Shown: positions 29,116-39,343 of the stretch, piece after piece
Position numbering within the stretch: the first letter of the stretch is position 1
Layout of the letters: the number at the start of each line of letters is the position of its first letter
From: Citrobacter sp. wls619
Lineage (GTDB): Bacteria; Pseudomonadota; Gammaproteobacteria; Enterobacterales; Enterobacteriaceae
DNA: 64,000 nt
Assembly (NCBI RefSeq): GCF_005281345.1
Contig: NZ_SZXJ01000101.1
Location: forward strand, 105,371-169,370
Reading direction: 5' to 3'
Translations under genes and position numbers: made by a program
Notes under the pieces: generated by a model
The model's database searches: none
What the model was told of the DNA's origin: nothing
Seen by the model: the letters and a program-made list of their open reading frames with translations, nothing else

Positions 29116-29694
29116 ATGTCTAAAGCTATTTTTCTGGGTGACTCAATTTACCCCTGGCTAGGCATGCGAGAAATCCTACGTGGCTCATCATTATATATTG
29201 ATATCGCGTACCATTCCTCCCAGACGCTTTCTGCCGTCCAAACGCTATCTCATGAAACGGATTGCATCATTATTAATCCTGACAAATCAGACTTTTTAAA
29301 ATATGCCAGGATTCTCCGCAACATGGCTATACGACCATCCACAACGATCATCGTGTTAGCCGATGAAGCCACTTTTTCTATTTTTCAAACAGTGTGCGGA
29401 ATGGCCCTGCAGTTCCTCGATCAGGACACCAGCCTTGATCAGCTATTGCAAACAATCACGCGTATCACAGAAAACAAAAACAAACGCAATATCAAAGAGC
29501 TACAAACAAAAATAACGGCCAATGAATTCAATGTGATGATGATGCTAGCCCGGGGATGGTCACTGACACAAATCGCCGGCGTATCGCAAAAAAGTGAAAA
29601 AACAATCGGGGCGTACAAAAGCAACATTGCCAGAAAGCTGGGTAAAAGTAATACCCGGCTCAAGTACACCATTTCTCACTATAGCCAGCCGTAA
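29116..29694 (+). CDS. LuxR-type transcriptional regulator with degenerate receiver
   Basis: A 192-residue regulator starting at ATG 29116 after AGGAGA. Residues 1-120 look like a decayed response-regulator receiver: the strand that normally ends in the phosphorylated Asp reads DCIIINPD, with Asn54 at the Asp position. Residues about 140-190 form a GerE/LuxR helix-turn-helix (ANEFNVMMMLARGWSLTQIA, KTIGAYKSNIARKLGKSN). It most resembles the fimbrial regulators MrkI, FimW and FimZ in plan. It lies 196 bp upstream of the giant autotransporter in the same orientation and is the obvious candidate for its regulator. Confidence 0.82.
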   Translation: MSKAIFLGDSIYPWLGMREILRGSSLYIDIAYHSSQTLSAVQTLSHETDCIIINPDKSDFLKYARILRNMAIRPSTTIIVLADEATFSIFQTVCGMALQFLDQDTSLDQLLQTITRITENKNKRNIKELQTKITANEFNVMMMLARGWSLTQIAGVSQKSEKTIGAYKSNIARKLGKSNTRLKYTISHYSQP

Positions 29695-29784
29695 CTGACT
29701 TATTTAAGGATAGTAATCACGGTTAATTATTAACAGATTTTCTTTCGGCTCATTTTTTAATTCCGCCTGGCCCGGAAGGGATCG

Positions 29785-29800
29785 CTATTTTCGAAAATAG
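29785..29800. promoter_or_regulatory. 16-bp perfect palindrome in the autotransporter leader
   Basis: CTATTTTCGAAAATAG is a perfect palindrome 90 bp upstream of the autotransporter start. It is framed by CCCGG (29771-29775) and CCGGG (29806-29810), so the whole forms a nested inverted repeat. It could be an operator for the adjacent LuxR protein or an RNA hairpin in the leader. No T run follows, which argues against a terminator. Confidence 0.5.
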
Positions 29801-29890
29801 ACATACCGGGTAGCACATCCGCGTGCCAACCATAGCCAACAACTCAACGTATTAACACATACATAACAGGAATGTAGACGAGGGTTATAT

Positions 29891-32800
29891 ATGAATAAGG
29901 TTTACAGCATTATTTGGAACGCGGCACTCGGTATCTGGGTTGTCGTCTCTGAATTAACCAGAGGTAAGAAGAAAAGCAGTTCACGTAAAACTGTTGCGGT
30001 ACTGGCAGCCAGCGCATTAAGTGGCGCTACGATGATGGCTTCAGCGGCGCAGATTACCGCTACGGGCGAGCGAAATATTTCTGACGACTTCCAGAACGGT
30101 ATTTCTGCGGGCGTTTATCAGGCTCCCCACGATTACGGCTTCTTATATGAAAATAATACCGCCAGTCAGGAACTCAATATCAGCGGCGCAATCCCGACGA
30201 TTAATCCCGGTCAAAGCGGCGTTGTAGAATCAACCACCATCAGTGAGTTACTGCGAACAGGCAAAATTACGCTGCAGGCCACCAGCCCAGGCCAGGGTGC
30301 AAAAACAATCACCACAGCGGAAGAGCTGGCGGAGTACCTGACGTATAACCAATCGGCTGAGCCTTCTCAAAGCGAAAACTTCACGGTGGTTGACCCCGCA
30401 TTCCCGGACGGTTCAGAAACCATTAAGGTCTTTGATACCAATGTGTTAAGTGGCTTTCTTACTAAATCGCAAATCGGCGATTCCGTCTTAAATACTTATG
30501 ATGCAACCAAGTCTGAAATCTATAAGCAGTTTGGTATCGCGCTGGCAACCCATGGCGCTACGGCCAACCTGAACATAGGTGATGACTCGCTCCATGTACG
30601 CGACAAAGCCAATACCATTGAGTTACTGGCCAAAGACTCCTCCTTACTGGAAGCGCAAGGCGCCAACAGCAAGGTAAACTGGCAGTCTGACAACTATATA
30701 AAATTTAACGCAGCACCCGTGATCCCCACACAAACGTTCACCGGATCAAAGCAAACCTCTGTCTTTGGCGAAGATGTGACGCTGATGACTTATGGCTATG
30801 ACGCCGATGGCAAGGTTATCGAAACCGGGGAGCGCACATTTACCATTACCAGCACGCAGGAGTTGGCCGATTTTAACGACTTCCTGTTGGGCAGAAGTGA
30901 CGACGCCGCAGAAAATGCCAATGGCGATAAGGTCAGCCAAATCCAATTATGGCTGGATGCTAAAGAGGTCACAACCGTCACCGCAGCACAAGCAAAGTAT
31001 GCCGGGTATATCGATAGCTTAATTCATTCCAGTCAGCCGTCTGACGAGCTCACCTGGGACTACAAAGTCTGGACCGATGGCGACTCACATACCAACAACG
31101 CCACTGCCGCGCGCGGTGAGTTGCATGCCATTTATGCCAACGGCGCTGGCACTACCGGCACCCTGAACAAAGGGGCGATAATCGCCGTTGACGGCAGTAT
31201 TAATGGCGTCATGAAAGCCATAGACGGCGGGGTTATCAACAACCTTGGCGAGCTGAACGCGCTACGCAGTTCTGGTGGGCAAAGCCTGGCGATTGGCATG
31301 TTGGCGCAAAACGCCGAGGCAACCAACCACGGGACTATCAACTCAGGTCTGTTCATTGATAAAGATGGTAATCAAAACGTTAACAGCTACGGCGCATTCG
31401 GTATGCAGGGACAAGGTACCAGCGTTGTCACCAACGAAGGCACCATCAACCAGGCGATCACCACGGATAACTTCGGCACCGCATCTGCCGCCGATCCCTG
31501 GAGCAAAGATGTCCCGGATGCTTCGCTGACGCTGGCCATTGGTATGCAGTTGTCCGGCGAGGCAAAAGGCGTCAATAACGGCAATATTAACGTCGTCGAC
31601 GGACGTAAAAACGGTGCATCTTACGGTGACGGCACCGCCTTTGGCGTGGAAGTTGCGGGAAATGCGACCTTTACCAACAGTGCCGATGCCGCTATTTACC
31701 TGGGGCGTGACGCAAGTAACCTGACCCAGGATGTCATCATGCCAGGTGGTGCCAGCCTGAGCGCCGGGATTATGACCAAAAGTACCCAAGAGGTTATTAA
31801 CAACGGTCTCATCACCTTGGGCACCGGTGTCCGTAACGCGGCAGGAATTTTGATCGGCAACGCAACCGGTAACGTACTGAATACGGGCAACATCGTCATC
31901 AATGGTAATGGGGATGCAGGGAACAGCAAGAACTACGGTATCTCCGTGCGTGACAGCGGCGCGGAAAATAATCAGCAAATCAGAAACGACGGCAAGATTA
32001 ACGTCAACGGCACGAATAACGTGGGGATCCACGTCAGCGCCAACAAAAAGAACGCCGCAGTGACCACCAGCGATACAGGTTCCATTATCGTAGATGGTAC
32101 GGGTGGCATCAACGATCGTAACTATGCGGTTTGGGCTGAAGGTGGCACCAACGGACAGGCGACAGTCAACGTCTATTCCAACATCATATTGGACAAGGTC
32201 GGGAATATCGGCGTGCACGTGCGTGATAACGCCATTGCTAACGTCGACAACCTGAGCAGCCCGGTGTTCAACAACACCGATCAGATTGGCTATTATCTGT
32301 ATGGGGAAGGCGCTACCGCCAATATTGGTCAGGCGGTGATGAATGACAACGGTAAAGAACGTACCACCATTTTCCGTATTGCCAATGGTGCATTGTTGTC
32401 CGGCGACCCCAACAATCCGCTGAGCCCGACCCAATCCAACCTTGATCTCACCTTAAGCGGCAAAAACTCTGTTGGCGTTCTCGCTACCGGTGCAGGCAGT
32501 AAAGTCGATACTGGTGAAGCCACATTTACCGTGCAGGGTAGCGATTCCGCAGCGCTGGTCATCGAAGGCGGCGCCAGCGGTAATATCAGCGACAAAACCA
32601 CCATTAATTTAACCGGTGAACGTACCGTTGCCGGGGTGGTTGATGGCCAGGCGCATCAGCTCAATGGTCGTAATCAGGACAATGCCACCAGCACGACGCT
32701 TACCTCAAACGCGAAGATCACCTCTGAAGCCAGTGGCAATGAAGTGATCGCCTATATAGCGAGAAATCTGGGTAACCTGATCCTCGATAGCGAATCGAGT

Positions 32801-35800
32801 ATCAATCTTGCCAGCGTCGACAGTATCGGCGTGGACGTTCAACAAGGCGGGAGTCTGACCAATAAATCCTCCTCCGCTCTGCATGTCAGCAACGGTATCG
32901 GCGTTCGCGCGTCGGGTGCCAGTGCGCAAATTAATCAACTGGGCCAGGTTAAGGTTGATGATGGCACCGCTGGCGTATTACTGACGGAAGGGGCCAGCCT
33001 GCAGATTAACGGCATTAGTGGCGACAGCATTACCACCAACGGTACCGCTGATGGCATTCGCCTGGCAGATAAAGCCGGCGACCTGTCAGCGCAGCATGTG
33101 AAGATCCGTGCAGATGGCACGGGCGCAGGCATTCAAAACGATGCTAACAACACCAATATCACTCTGCAAAATGTGACCATCGATGCCAACGACGGCGCGG
33201 GGATCCGCACCAGCGTTGCCCTGAACATGAAAGATGGGCTTAACAACATCCTTAACGTCAATGGTAAAGGTACCGGCTTCGCTTTTGAGCAGCACGACGG
33301 GAGCGCGACAACGGGTAACCTGGCCATCGGTAAAGGCTATACCATTGAGGTACTGAATAGCGAAGGCAGCGGTATCCGCGCCAACACAAACGGTAAAGTC
33401 ACTACCAGTGCCGATATCAATGTGCGGAACGCCGCCGGTGGCTCTGCCATCATCGCGAAAAACGTCAGCGCGTTGACCAACAGCGGAAAAATTGTCTCAG
33501 CCAGCACCACGGCGCCGGTGATTGACGCCAGCGGCGACAGTAATAAAACCATTACCAACACCGGTACACTTCAGGCCCTGACCGACACAGCGGTGGCTAT
33601 CGAATCGGGCAAGGGCAATGACACGATTGATATCAGTAAAGGCACGACCAGTGGCGTGATCAACACGGGCGAAGGCACTGATACCTTTAACTGGCGTAGC
33701 GGCTCTTTTTCGGGCGAAGTGAATTTCGCGGGGACCCGCGGCAACAATAAAGCCAACATTGGCGACGTTGAACTGAATGAGACACGCCACATCACTACGA
33801 AAGCCGGTAGCGGCAACGCCCTCACCTTCACCGATACACACGGCCTCAGTGCAAAAATTGGCAGCCTGAGCGGCGATAACCTGACCACCGGCACCAACAT
33901 CGGCACGGGGTGGGATTCACTGACAATTAGCGGTCAAAAGGCGGATATGCGTATTGTCGACCGTCTGGAACTGGCCAGCCAAACCATTGCCGTTACCGGC
34001 GGTGCAACGCTGCGTACAGGCGATCACGGTGAATCCACCAGCACCGCGGCAACGATTGCTGATTACGATGTGACGACTCAAGGCCCAGACAGCCGGGTCA
34101 TCTTTGATACCCAGGGTGATAACACCGCAGCGCAAATCTATAACGGTACTATCAGCGGCGACGGGAAGTTTGAACGTGCGGCAGGCGGTACCACGGTATT
34201 TACCGCCAACAACAGCTACAAAGGCTCTACCACCATTGCGCAAACAGGTACGTTGCAGTTAGGTTCCGGCGGAAATACGGGTGAAGTCAGCACCGTTTCT
34301 GACATTATCGATAACGGCATACTGGTAATTAATCGCGCCAATGACGTCCTGCTGAACGGCGTTATTTCCGGTATCGGTGCACTGCAGCAAATAGGCGGCG
34401 GCATTACCCGCCTGGCCGGCAACAACATCTATACCGGCGACACAACGGTCACCCACGGCACGCTGTTGGTGAATGGCGATCAAAGCGCGGCACGTGGCGC
34501 AACCACCGTCAGCGGCACATCCACACTGGGTGGTAATGGCATTATCGGCGGCAACGTGTTGATGAACGATGCTACAACGATTAGCGCTGGTGACGGCGGT
34601 GCGGGTACGTTATCCATTAACGGTAATCTGCAGCTTGGCAGCAAAACGACGTCCGCCTTCGAACTGGGCCAGGCCTATACACCGGGCGGTAAGCTGAATG
34701 ACCTGATCGACGTCAAAGGCGATCTGCAACTGGATGGGACTCTGGATGTCACCACATCATCGGGCGGGAATTTTGGCCCTGGTGTGTACCGTATTTATAA
34801 CTACGGCGGTACGCTGAATAACCAGACGCTGGAATTGGGTGCTGTACCGGACAGTCAGGATAAGAGCAACATCTTTGTCCAGACCGCTATCGACAAACAG
34901 GTCAACCTGGTGAATGCCAACGGCGTTACCCTGCAATTCTGGGATGGCGCAACCACCAGCCAGAACCACGGTTTAACGGGCATTGAAGGCAACAGCAAGA
35001 TTGACGGTGGCGATGGTAAATGGATGGCGATCGGTGCTCAGGGTGACAACAACTGGACGACAGCTACCGGCGAGGGCAACGCCCCGTGGGCGCAGAAATC
35101 CTTTGCCGTCTTCACCACCAAAGGCGGTACCGTTACCGTGGATAACGCTGCAGGTGACGTCAACTTCTCTGGCGCACAGTTTGATGCCGATGGTTACGTC
35201 GTAAAAGGCGATGCACTTAACGCCTGGGCCACCACTGAAAATGCCACCCATGCGGGGCAGACGCCGGGAACCGGTGAACTGTTGCTGCGCGTAGGCGCCG
35301 GTGGTGCGGGACAAAACTTTACGGCAACCATTGAGTCAATCCTTCGTGAAGCCAGCACCAACGACAAACTGACACTGGTGAAAACCGACCTCGGTCGTCT
35401 GATCCTAAGCGGGGATAACGCGTATCGCGGCGGCACGCGTATTGATGGCGGTACGTTGCAGATCTCCTCTGACAGCAACCTCGGCCAGAGCGGAACCGAT
35501 TTGGCGATTAACAACGCCTCGACGCTGCAATTAGGTGCAGATTTAACCAGCAATCGCACCATCGAACTGGGCGCCAATGCTAATGCGGCCGTATTCGATC
35601 TCAATTCGCACCACTTCACGCCGACCGGCGAGATTACCGGTGATGGCAAACTGAAAGTCACCAGTAGCTCAAGCGATGCGGGCAGTACTCTGACGCTCGA
35701 CCGTGCCAACAGCTACAAAGGCGATACAGAAATTGCCGGTACCGGTAATAGCAACAATGTGACGGTCAATGCCAGCAAAACCGGAGTGTTCGGCAGCAAC

Positions 35801-38800
35801 GAGAGCAGCACCATCACGGTTAATAATGGGGCAACGCTCAACGTCAGCGGCGCAGACACCCGTCTGCAATCACTGACCATGAACATTGCCGACAGCCTGT
35901 TAACGCTGGCGGATACCGTCACCGCCGCCAGTGCCAAACTGAATCTGACAGGAAAAGCCAAAGCCGTACTCTCAAACAACGCAACAGCCGGTGACGCGAC
36001 GGTCAGCGTGGCGAAAGACAGCACACTGGCGCTGGAAGACAATGCCAGCGGTGGGAATGCCATTGTGACCAACAGTGGGCTGATGACCATGGCCGATGAG
36101 GCGATGGCAGAAAATACCCGCGTGGAAAACCTTGCAGGCGGTCTGGTAGATATCAGCGCAGTAAACAGCGGGACGTCCATCGGTTCGTTGTCCGGCGCAG
36201 GTAACGTCGAGTTGGGTAGTAAGCAACTGTCGCTGGGAAATCTGCACCTTCCTGACACCATCAGCGGCATTATCAGCGGCAACGACGGTAGCCTGGTGAA
36301 AGTGGGTAACGGTACGTTGATCCTGACAGGCGACAACACCTACACCGGTATCACGGATGTCAATGAGGGTGTGTTGCTGGTCAACGGCAATCAGTCTGCT
36401 TCTACCGGTCAGGTCACAGTGAAATCGGGTGCCACCCTCGGCGGTAACGGTATTATCGGCGGGGCGGTCGATGTGCAGGATAACGGCCACATTACCGCCG
36501 GCGCCGCCATCAATAGCGTGGGTAAACTGACTACCGGTTCTCTGACGCTCAGCGATAACGCCCAACTGGATTATCAGTTTGGACAGGCTTATACCCCGGG
36601 CGGTGCTTTCAACGACTTGATTGACGTGAATGGCGATCTGACGCTCGACGGTAAGCTCAACATTGAAACCTCACCGGGCGGTAGCTTTGACGTTGGTGTC
36701 TATCGCGTCATCAACTACACCGGCACATTGACTAACAATGTGATGGATATTGCTAACGCGCCGGAAGCGGCTGACAGCCTGTACGTGCAGACGTCGGTAA
36801 AAAATCAGGTCAACCTGGTCAACCATGCCGGGCTGACGCTGCGCTTCTGGGACGGTACCGGCGGTGAAAATGGCGAGCTGAAGAATAACGGCGTCATCAA
36901 CGGCGGTGATGGTATCTGGCAATCAAGCCAGGGGAACGACAACTGGACGACCGATGAGTCAACGCCAGAAGGCGCGCTGAACGCACCGTTTACCGATGCC
37001 GCATTTGCCGTCTTCCAGGGGGAAGCCGGAAATGTGACCGTCGATAACAGTAAAGGCGACGTGATCATCAGTGGCGCACAATTCGCCACCGACGGTTATC
37101 GTGTCGGCGGTGAAGCCATCACTACCGATACCGCCAATACCTTGATTCGCGTCGGCGATGGCACGGTCGATGGCGTCAACTACACCGCCACCATTGATAG
37201 CGTGATCCGCGGTACCGGTGGTCTGAATAAAGGCGACCTCGGTACCTTGATCCTGACGGGCAACAACACCTACAGCGGCGGCACGACTATCACTTCAGGG
37301 ACGCTTCAGGTTGCAGGCGATACCAACCTCGGCGCAGCAGAGACCGGAATCACCTTTAACGGCGGTACGCTGAAATATGGTGAAGCGTTTGATACCGCGC
37401 GTCAGGTTACGCTGGAATCTGGTGGTGGGACATTCGACACCAACGGACATGATGTATCCCTGCTGACGGAAGTCGAAGGTAACGGTCAACTGACCAAAAC
37501 CGGTAAAGGTTCACTGACGCTGACGCTGGATAACACCTATACCGGCGGCACCACCATCGAACAAGGTGTATTGCAGCTCGGCACCGGCGGTACGATAGGT
37601 AGCATTGAAGGGGACATCGTTGATAACGGCGTGCTTAACGTTAATCGCGCCGATACGCTGGCGTTAAGTGGAAACATCAGTGGTGCAGGTCAACTGCATC
37701 AGACCGGTAGCGGTACGACGGAGCTGCAAGGCCAAAACAGCTACAGCGGTGCAACGCTCATCACCAGCGGGGTATTGCAAGCCGGTGATACCAACACCCT
37801 GAGCGCCGCCTCGCACCACTATGTTGTCGCGGGCACTACCCTGAATACTCAGGGTTATAACCAGACAGTCGCCGGGCTGAGCAACGGTGGTGATGTATCA
37901 CTTATCGGCCAGCAACCTGGCACAACCTTAACGGTTAAAGGGGATTACAGCGGCGAACAAGGCACTATCAACATGGCTGCCCGCCAGAATGCCGGCGGCA
38001 CAGGTATTGCTGACCGACTGATCATTGATGGCGGTAACGCCAGCGGAAGCACGCTGCTGGATGTCGACGGTTCCGGGCTCGGCGCACCGACCGTGGGTGA
38101 CGGCATCGAAGTGGTCACGGCGCTCAATGGCGCAACGACGACGGCGCAAACGTCGCGGGATGCCTTCCATCTTGCCGCAGAGCGTATGGCCGCGGGTGCC
38201 TTTGAGTATCAGCTCCACGCCGGGAATGCTCAGGGTCAGGGCGAAAACTGGTATCTGCGGAGTGAATATCGTCCGGAAACCATGCTGTATTCCGGTCTCG
38301 CCAGCGTGGTTCGCCAGGGTGACATCAGTCTGTTGGGCAACATGCACCAACGTATGGGTGATGAAGTTAAACCGGGTATTGATGAAGACAATCGCGCCTG
38401 GGCGAGAATGATTGGTTATTCCGGTAAAACCAAACTGGATGATGCAGCCGGTACGCAAACCAGCTCCCATACCATGGGTATTCAGGTCGGCGTCGATATG
38501 TACGCCAATGAAAGCTGGAAAGCCGGTATGTACACCAGCATTCTGGATATCGACAGCAATGTGAAAGGCAGTAAAACGGGCAGCAACGGCAAAGGCGGCA
38601 ACATCGACGACAACGCATTTTACGTTGGCGGTTATGCCACCTGGTTCTCTGGTGACGGTATGTATGTCGATAACGTGCTGCAATACGGGAACCATAAATC
38701 CCGCCTGTCGGCATCGGGTAACAACGGCTCTTACACCGTCAAAGGCAATACGCTGACGGCCTCAACTGAAGTGGGCAAAGCATTCCGTTTAGGTGCCAGC

Positions 38801-39229
38801 GCCTGGAGCCTGGAACCGCAGGCCCAGTTGATCTATCAGTACAGCGACTTTGATAACAGCACGCTGGATGGTGTAACCCAAACGAGGGTGAATATGGACA
38901 CCGCCGATTCATTTACCGCGCGTCTGGGCGTACGTCTGGTTGCGGACTACGACACCAACCATGGCAAGTTCCAGCCGTACGGCCGGGTAAACGTCTGGCA
39001 GGGGCTGGGTTCCAAAGATAAAACGCACTTCAGCAATGCGGTCGCCACCACCACGCTGGAATCGTCACAACAGTACTCCAGCACCGAGGTTGCAGCGGGT
39101 CTGTCGTGGTCTATCGACCGTAATCTGCAGGTCTACGGCGAACTGGGGACACAGTTCAGCAACGGCAGCAATAAATCGCAGGTTGAAGCCCCGATCAATG
39201 CGTCTATTGGCTTTAAGAAATCGTTTTAA
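29891..39229 (+). CDS. Giant autotransporter adhesin (type Va secretion, AIDA-like)
   Basis: A 3112-residue surface protein. It begins with an extended signal peptide (MNKVYSIIWNAALGIWVVVSELTRG, then basic KKKSSSRK and a hydrophobic core ending MASAAQ, about residue 53), which slows Sec export of very large passengers. The passenger (about 54-2780) is a long parallel beta-helix. It has many Asn/Gly-rich turns (for example GTINQAI, NNGLITLGTG, NTGNIVING) and, from about residue 1420, autotransporter-associated strand repeats of the pattern GxTxLxGxNxYxGxT. A linker SEYRPETMLYSGLASVVRQG leads to a beta-barrel (about 2830-3112) ending IGFKKSF with terminal Phe. No protease triad was noticed. An adhesion or biofilm role is inferred from class. 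A strong terminator follows. Confidence 0.92.
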   Translation: MNKVYSIIWNAALGIWVVVSELTRGKKKSSSRKTVAVLAASALSGATMMASAAQITATGERNISDDFQNGISAGVYQAPHDYGFLYENNTASQELNISGAIPTINPGQSGVVESTTISELLRTGKITLQATSPGQGAKTITTAEELAEYLTYNQSAEPSQSENFTVVDPAFPDGSETIKVFDTNVLSGFLTKSQIGDSVLNTYDATKSEIYKQFGIALATHGATANLNIGDDSLHVRDKANTIELLAKDSSLLEAQGANSKVNWQSDNYIKFNAAPVIPTQTFTGSKQTSVFGEDVTLMTYGYDADGKVIETGERTFTITSTQELADFNDFLLGRSDDAAENANGDKVSQIQLWLDAKEVTTVTAAQAKYAGYIDSLIHSSQPSDELTWDYKVWTDGDSHTNNATAARGELHAIYANGAGTTGTLNKGAIIAVDGSINGVMKAIDGGVINNLGELNALRSSGGQSLAIGMLAQNAEATNHGTINSGLFIDKDGNQNVNSYGAFGMQGQGTSVVTNEGTINQAITTDNFGTASAADPWSKDVPDASLTLAIGMQLSGEAKGVNNGNINVVDGRKNGASYGDGTAFGVEVAGNATFTNSADAAIYLGRDASNLTQDVIMPGGASLSAGIMTKSTQEVINNGLITLGTGVRNAAGILIGNATGNVLNTGNIVINGNGDAGNSKNYGISVRDSGAENNQQIRNDGKINVNGTNNVGIHVSANKKNAAVTTSDTGSIIVDGTGGINDRNYAVWAEGGTNGQATVNVYSNIILDKVGNIGVHVRDNAIANVDNLSSPVFNNTDQIGYYLYGEGATANIGQAVMNDNGKERTTIFRIANGALLSGDPNNPLSPTQSNLDLTLSGKNSVGVLATGAGSKVDTGEATFTVQGSDSAALVIEGGASGNISDKTTINLTGERTVAGVVDGQAHQLNGRNQDNATSTTLTSNAKITSEASGNEVIAYIARNLGNLILDSESSINLASVDSIGVDVQQGGSLTNKSSSALHVSNGIGVRASGASAQINQLGQVKVDDGTAGVLLTEGASLQINGISGDSITTNGTADGIRLADKAGDLSAQHVKIRADGTGAGIQNDANNTNITLQNVTIDANDGAGIRTSVALNMKDGLNNILNVNGKGTGFAFEQHDGSATTGNLAIGKGYTIEVLNSEGSGIRANTNGKVTTSADINVRNAAGGSAIIAKNVSALTNSGKIVSASTTAPVIDASGDSNKTITNTGTLQALTDTAVAIESGKGNDTIDISKGTTSGVINTGEGTDTFNWRSGSFSGEVNFAGTRGNNKANIGDVELNETRHITTKAGSGNALTFTDTHGLSAKIGSLSGDNLTTGTNIGTGWDSLTISGQKADMRIVDRLELASQTIAVTGGATLRTGDHGESTSTAATIADYDVTTQGPDSRVIFDTQGDNTAAQIYNGTISGDGKFERAAGGTTVFTANNSYKGSTTIAQTGTLQLGSGGNTGEVSTVSDIIDNGILVINRANDVLLNGVISGIGALQQIGGGITRLAGNNIYTGDTTVTHGTLLVNGDQSAARGATTVSGTSTLGGNGIIGGNVLMNDATTISAGDGGAGTLSINGNLQLGSKTTSAFELGQAYTPGGKLNDLIDVKGDLQLDGTLDVTTSSGGNFGPGVYRIYNYGGTLNNQTLELGAVPDSQDKSNIFVQTAIDKQVNLVNANGVTLQFWDGATTSQNHGLTGIEGNSKIDGGDGKWMAIGAQGDNNWTTATGEGNAPWAQKSFAVFTTKGGTVTVDNAAGDVNFSGAQFDADGYVVKGDALNAWATTENATHAGQTPGTGELLLRVGAGGAGQNFTATIESILREASTNDKLTLVKTDLGRLILSGDNAYRGGTRIDGGTLQISSDSNLGQSGTDLAINNASTLQLGADLTSNRTIELGANANAAVFDLNSHHFTPTGEITGDGKLKVTSSSSDAGSTLTLDRANSYKGDTEIAGTGNSNNVTVNASKTGVFGSNESSTITVNNGATLNVSGADTRLQSLTMNIADSLLTLADTVTAASAKLNLTGKAKAVLSNNATAGDATVSVAKDSTLALEDNASGGNAIVTNSGLMTMADEAMAENTRVENLAGGLVDISAVNSGTSIGSLSGAGNVELGSKQLSLGNLHLPDTISGIISGNDGSLVKVGNGTLILTGDNTYTGITDVNEGVLLVNGNQSASTGQVTVKSGATLGGNGIIGGAVDVQDNGHITAGAAINSVGKLTTGSLTLSDNAQLDYQFGQAYTPGGAFNDLIDVNGDLTLDGKLNIETSPGGSFDVGVYRVINYTGTLTNNVMDIANAPEAADSLYVQTSVKNQVNLVNHAGLTLRFWDGTGGENGELKNNGVINGGDGIWQSSQGNDNWTTDESTPEGALNAPFTDAAFAVFQGEAGNVTVDNSKGDVIISGAQFATDGYRVGGEAITTDTANTLIRVGDGTVDGVNYTATIDSVIRGTGGLNKGDLGTLILTGNNTYSGGTTITSGTLQVAGDTNLGAAETGITFNGGTLKYGEAFDTARQVTLESGGGTFDTNGHDVSLLTEVEGNGQLTKTGKGSLTLTLDNTYTGGTTIEQGVLQLGTGGTIGSIEGDIVDNGVLNVNRADTLALSGNISGAGQLHQTGSGTTELQGQNSYSGATLITSGVLQAGDTNTLSAASHHYVVAGTTLNTQGYNQTVAGLSNGGDVSLIGQQPGTTLTVKGDYSGEQGTINMAARQNAGGTGIADRLIIDGGNASGSTLLDVDGSGLGAPTVGDGIEVVTALNGATTTAQTSRDAFHLAAERMAAGAFEYQLHAGNAQGQGENWYLRSEYRPETMLYSGLASVVRQGDISLLGNMHQRMGDEVKPGIDEDNRAWARMIGYSGKTKLDDAAGTQTSSHTMGIQVGVDMYANESWKAGMYTSILDIDSNVKGSKTGSNGKGGNIDDNAFYVGGYATWFSGDGMYVDNVLQYGNHKSRLSASGNNGSYTVKGNTLTASTEVGKAFRLGASAWSLEPQAQLIYQYSDFDNSTLDGVTQTRVNMDTADSFTARLGVRLVADYDTNHGKFQPYGRVNVWQGLGSKDKTHFSNAVATTTLESSQQYSSTEVAAGLSWSIDRNLQVYGELGTQFSNGSNKSQVEAPINASIGFKKSF
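34457..35222 (+). repeat. Autotransporter passenger repeat module, copy 1
   Basis: Encodes residues 1523-1777. The stretch GTLLVNGDQSA, STLGGNGIIGG, GQAYTPGG, LNDLIDVKGDL, GVYRIYNYGGTL, QVNLVNANGVTLQFWDG, NWTTATGEG and SGAQFDADGY recurs in the same order in copy 2. The copies are clearly related but diverged, so this is an old internal duplication. Confidence 0.85.
36368..37122 (+). repeat. Autotransporter passenger repeat module, copy 2
   Basis: Encodes residues 2160-2411, offset 637 residues from copy 1. Matching landmarks are GVLLVNGNQSA, ATLGGNGIIGG, GQAYTPGG, FNDLIDVNGDL, GVYRVINYTGTL, QVNLVNHAGLTLRFWDG, NWTTDEST and SGAQFATDGY. The similarity continues on both sides through the GTLILTGxNTYxG-type strand repeats. 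Confidence 0.85.
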
Positions 39230-39245
39230 GCAGGCATAAACTTGC

Positions 39246-39275
39246 AAGCCCCCTGTTCACAGGGGGCTTTTTTTT
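39246..39275 (+). terminator. Rho-independent terminator after the autotransporter
   Basis: AAGCCCCCTG and CAGGGGGCTT form a 10-bp stem with a TTCA loop, and eight T bases follow. This is a textbook plus-strand terminator, 17 bp after the stop codon. Confidence 0.95.
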
Positions 39276-39343
39276 ACCGTTCAGGGCAGCCTGACCAGCA
39301 ACGCGGAACAATCAAGGGATTGGGAAACGTAAATAAGGAGGGA

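Noticed and set aside
31343..32434. 363-residue open frame antisense to the autotransporter
   Set aside because: The Asn/Gly-rich repeat coding of the autotransporter leaves long antisense frames. The predicted protein has no recognisable domain. Similar frames at 33497, 35972 and 37928 are rejected for the same reason.
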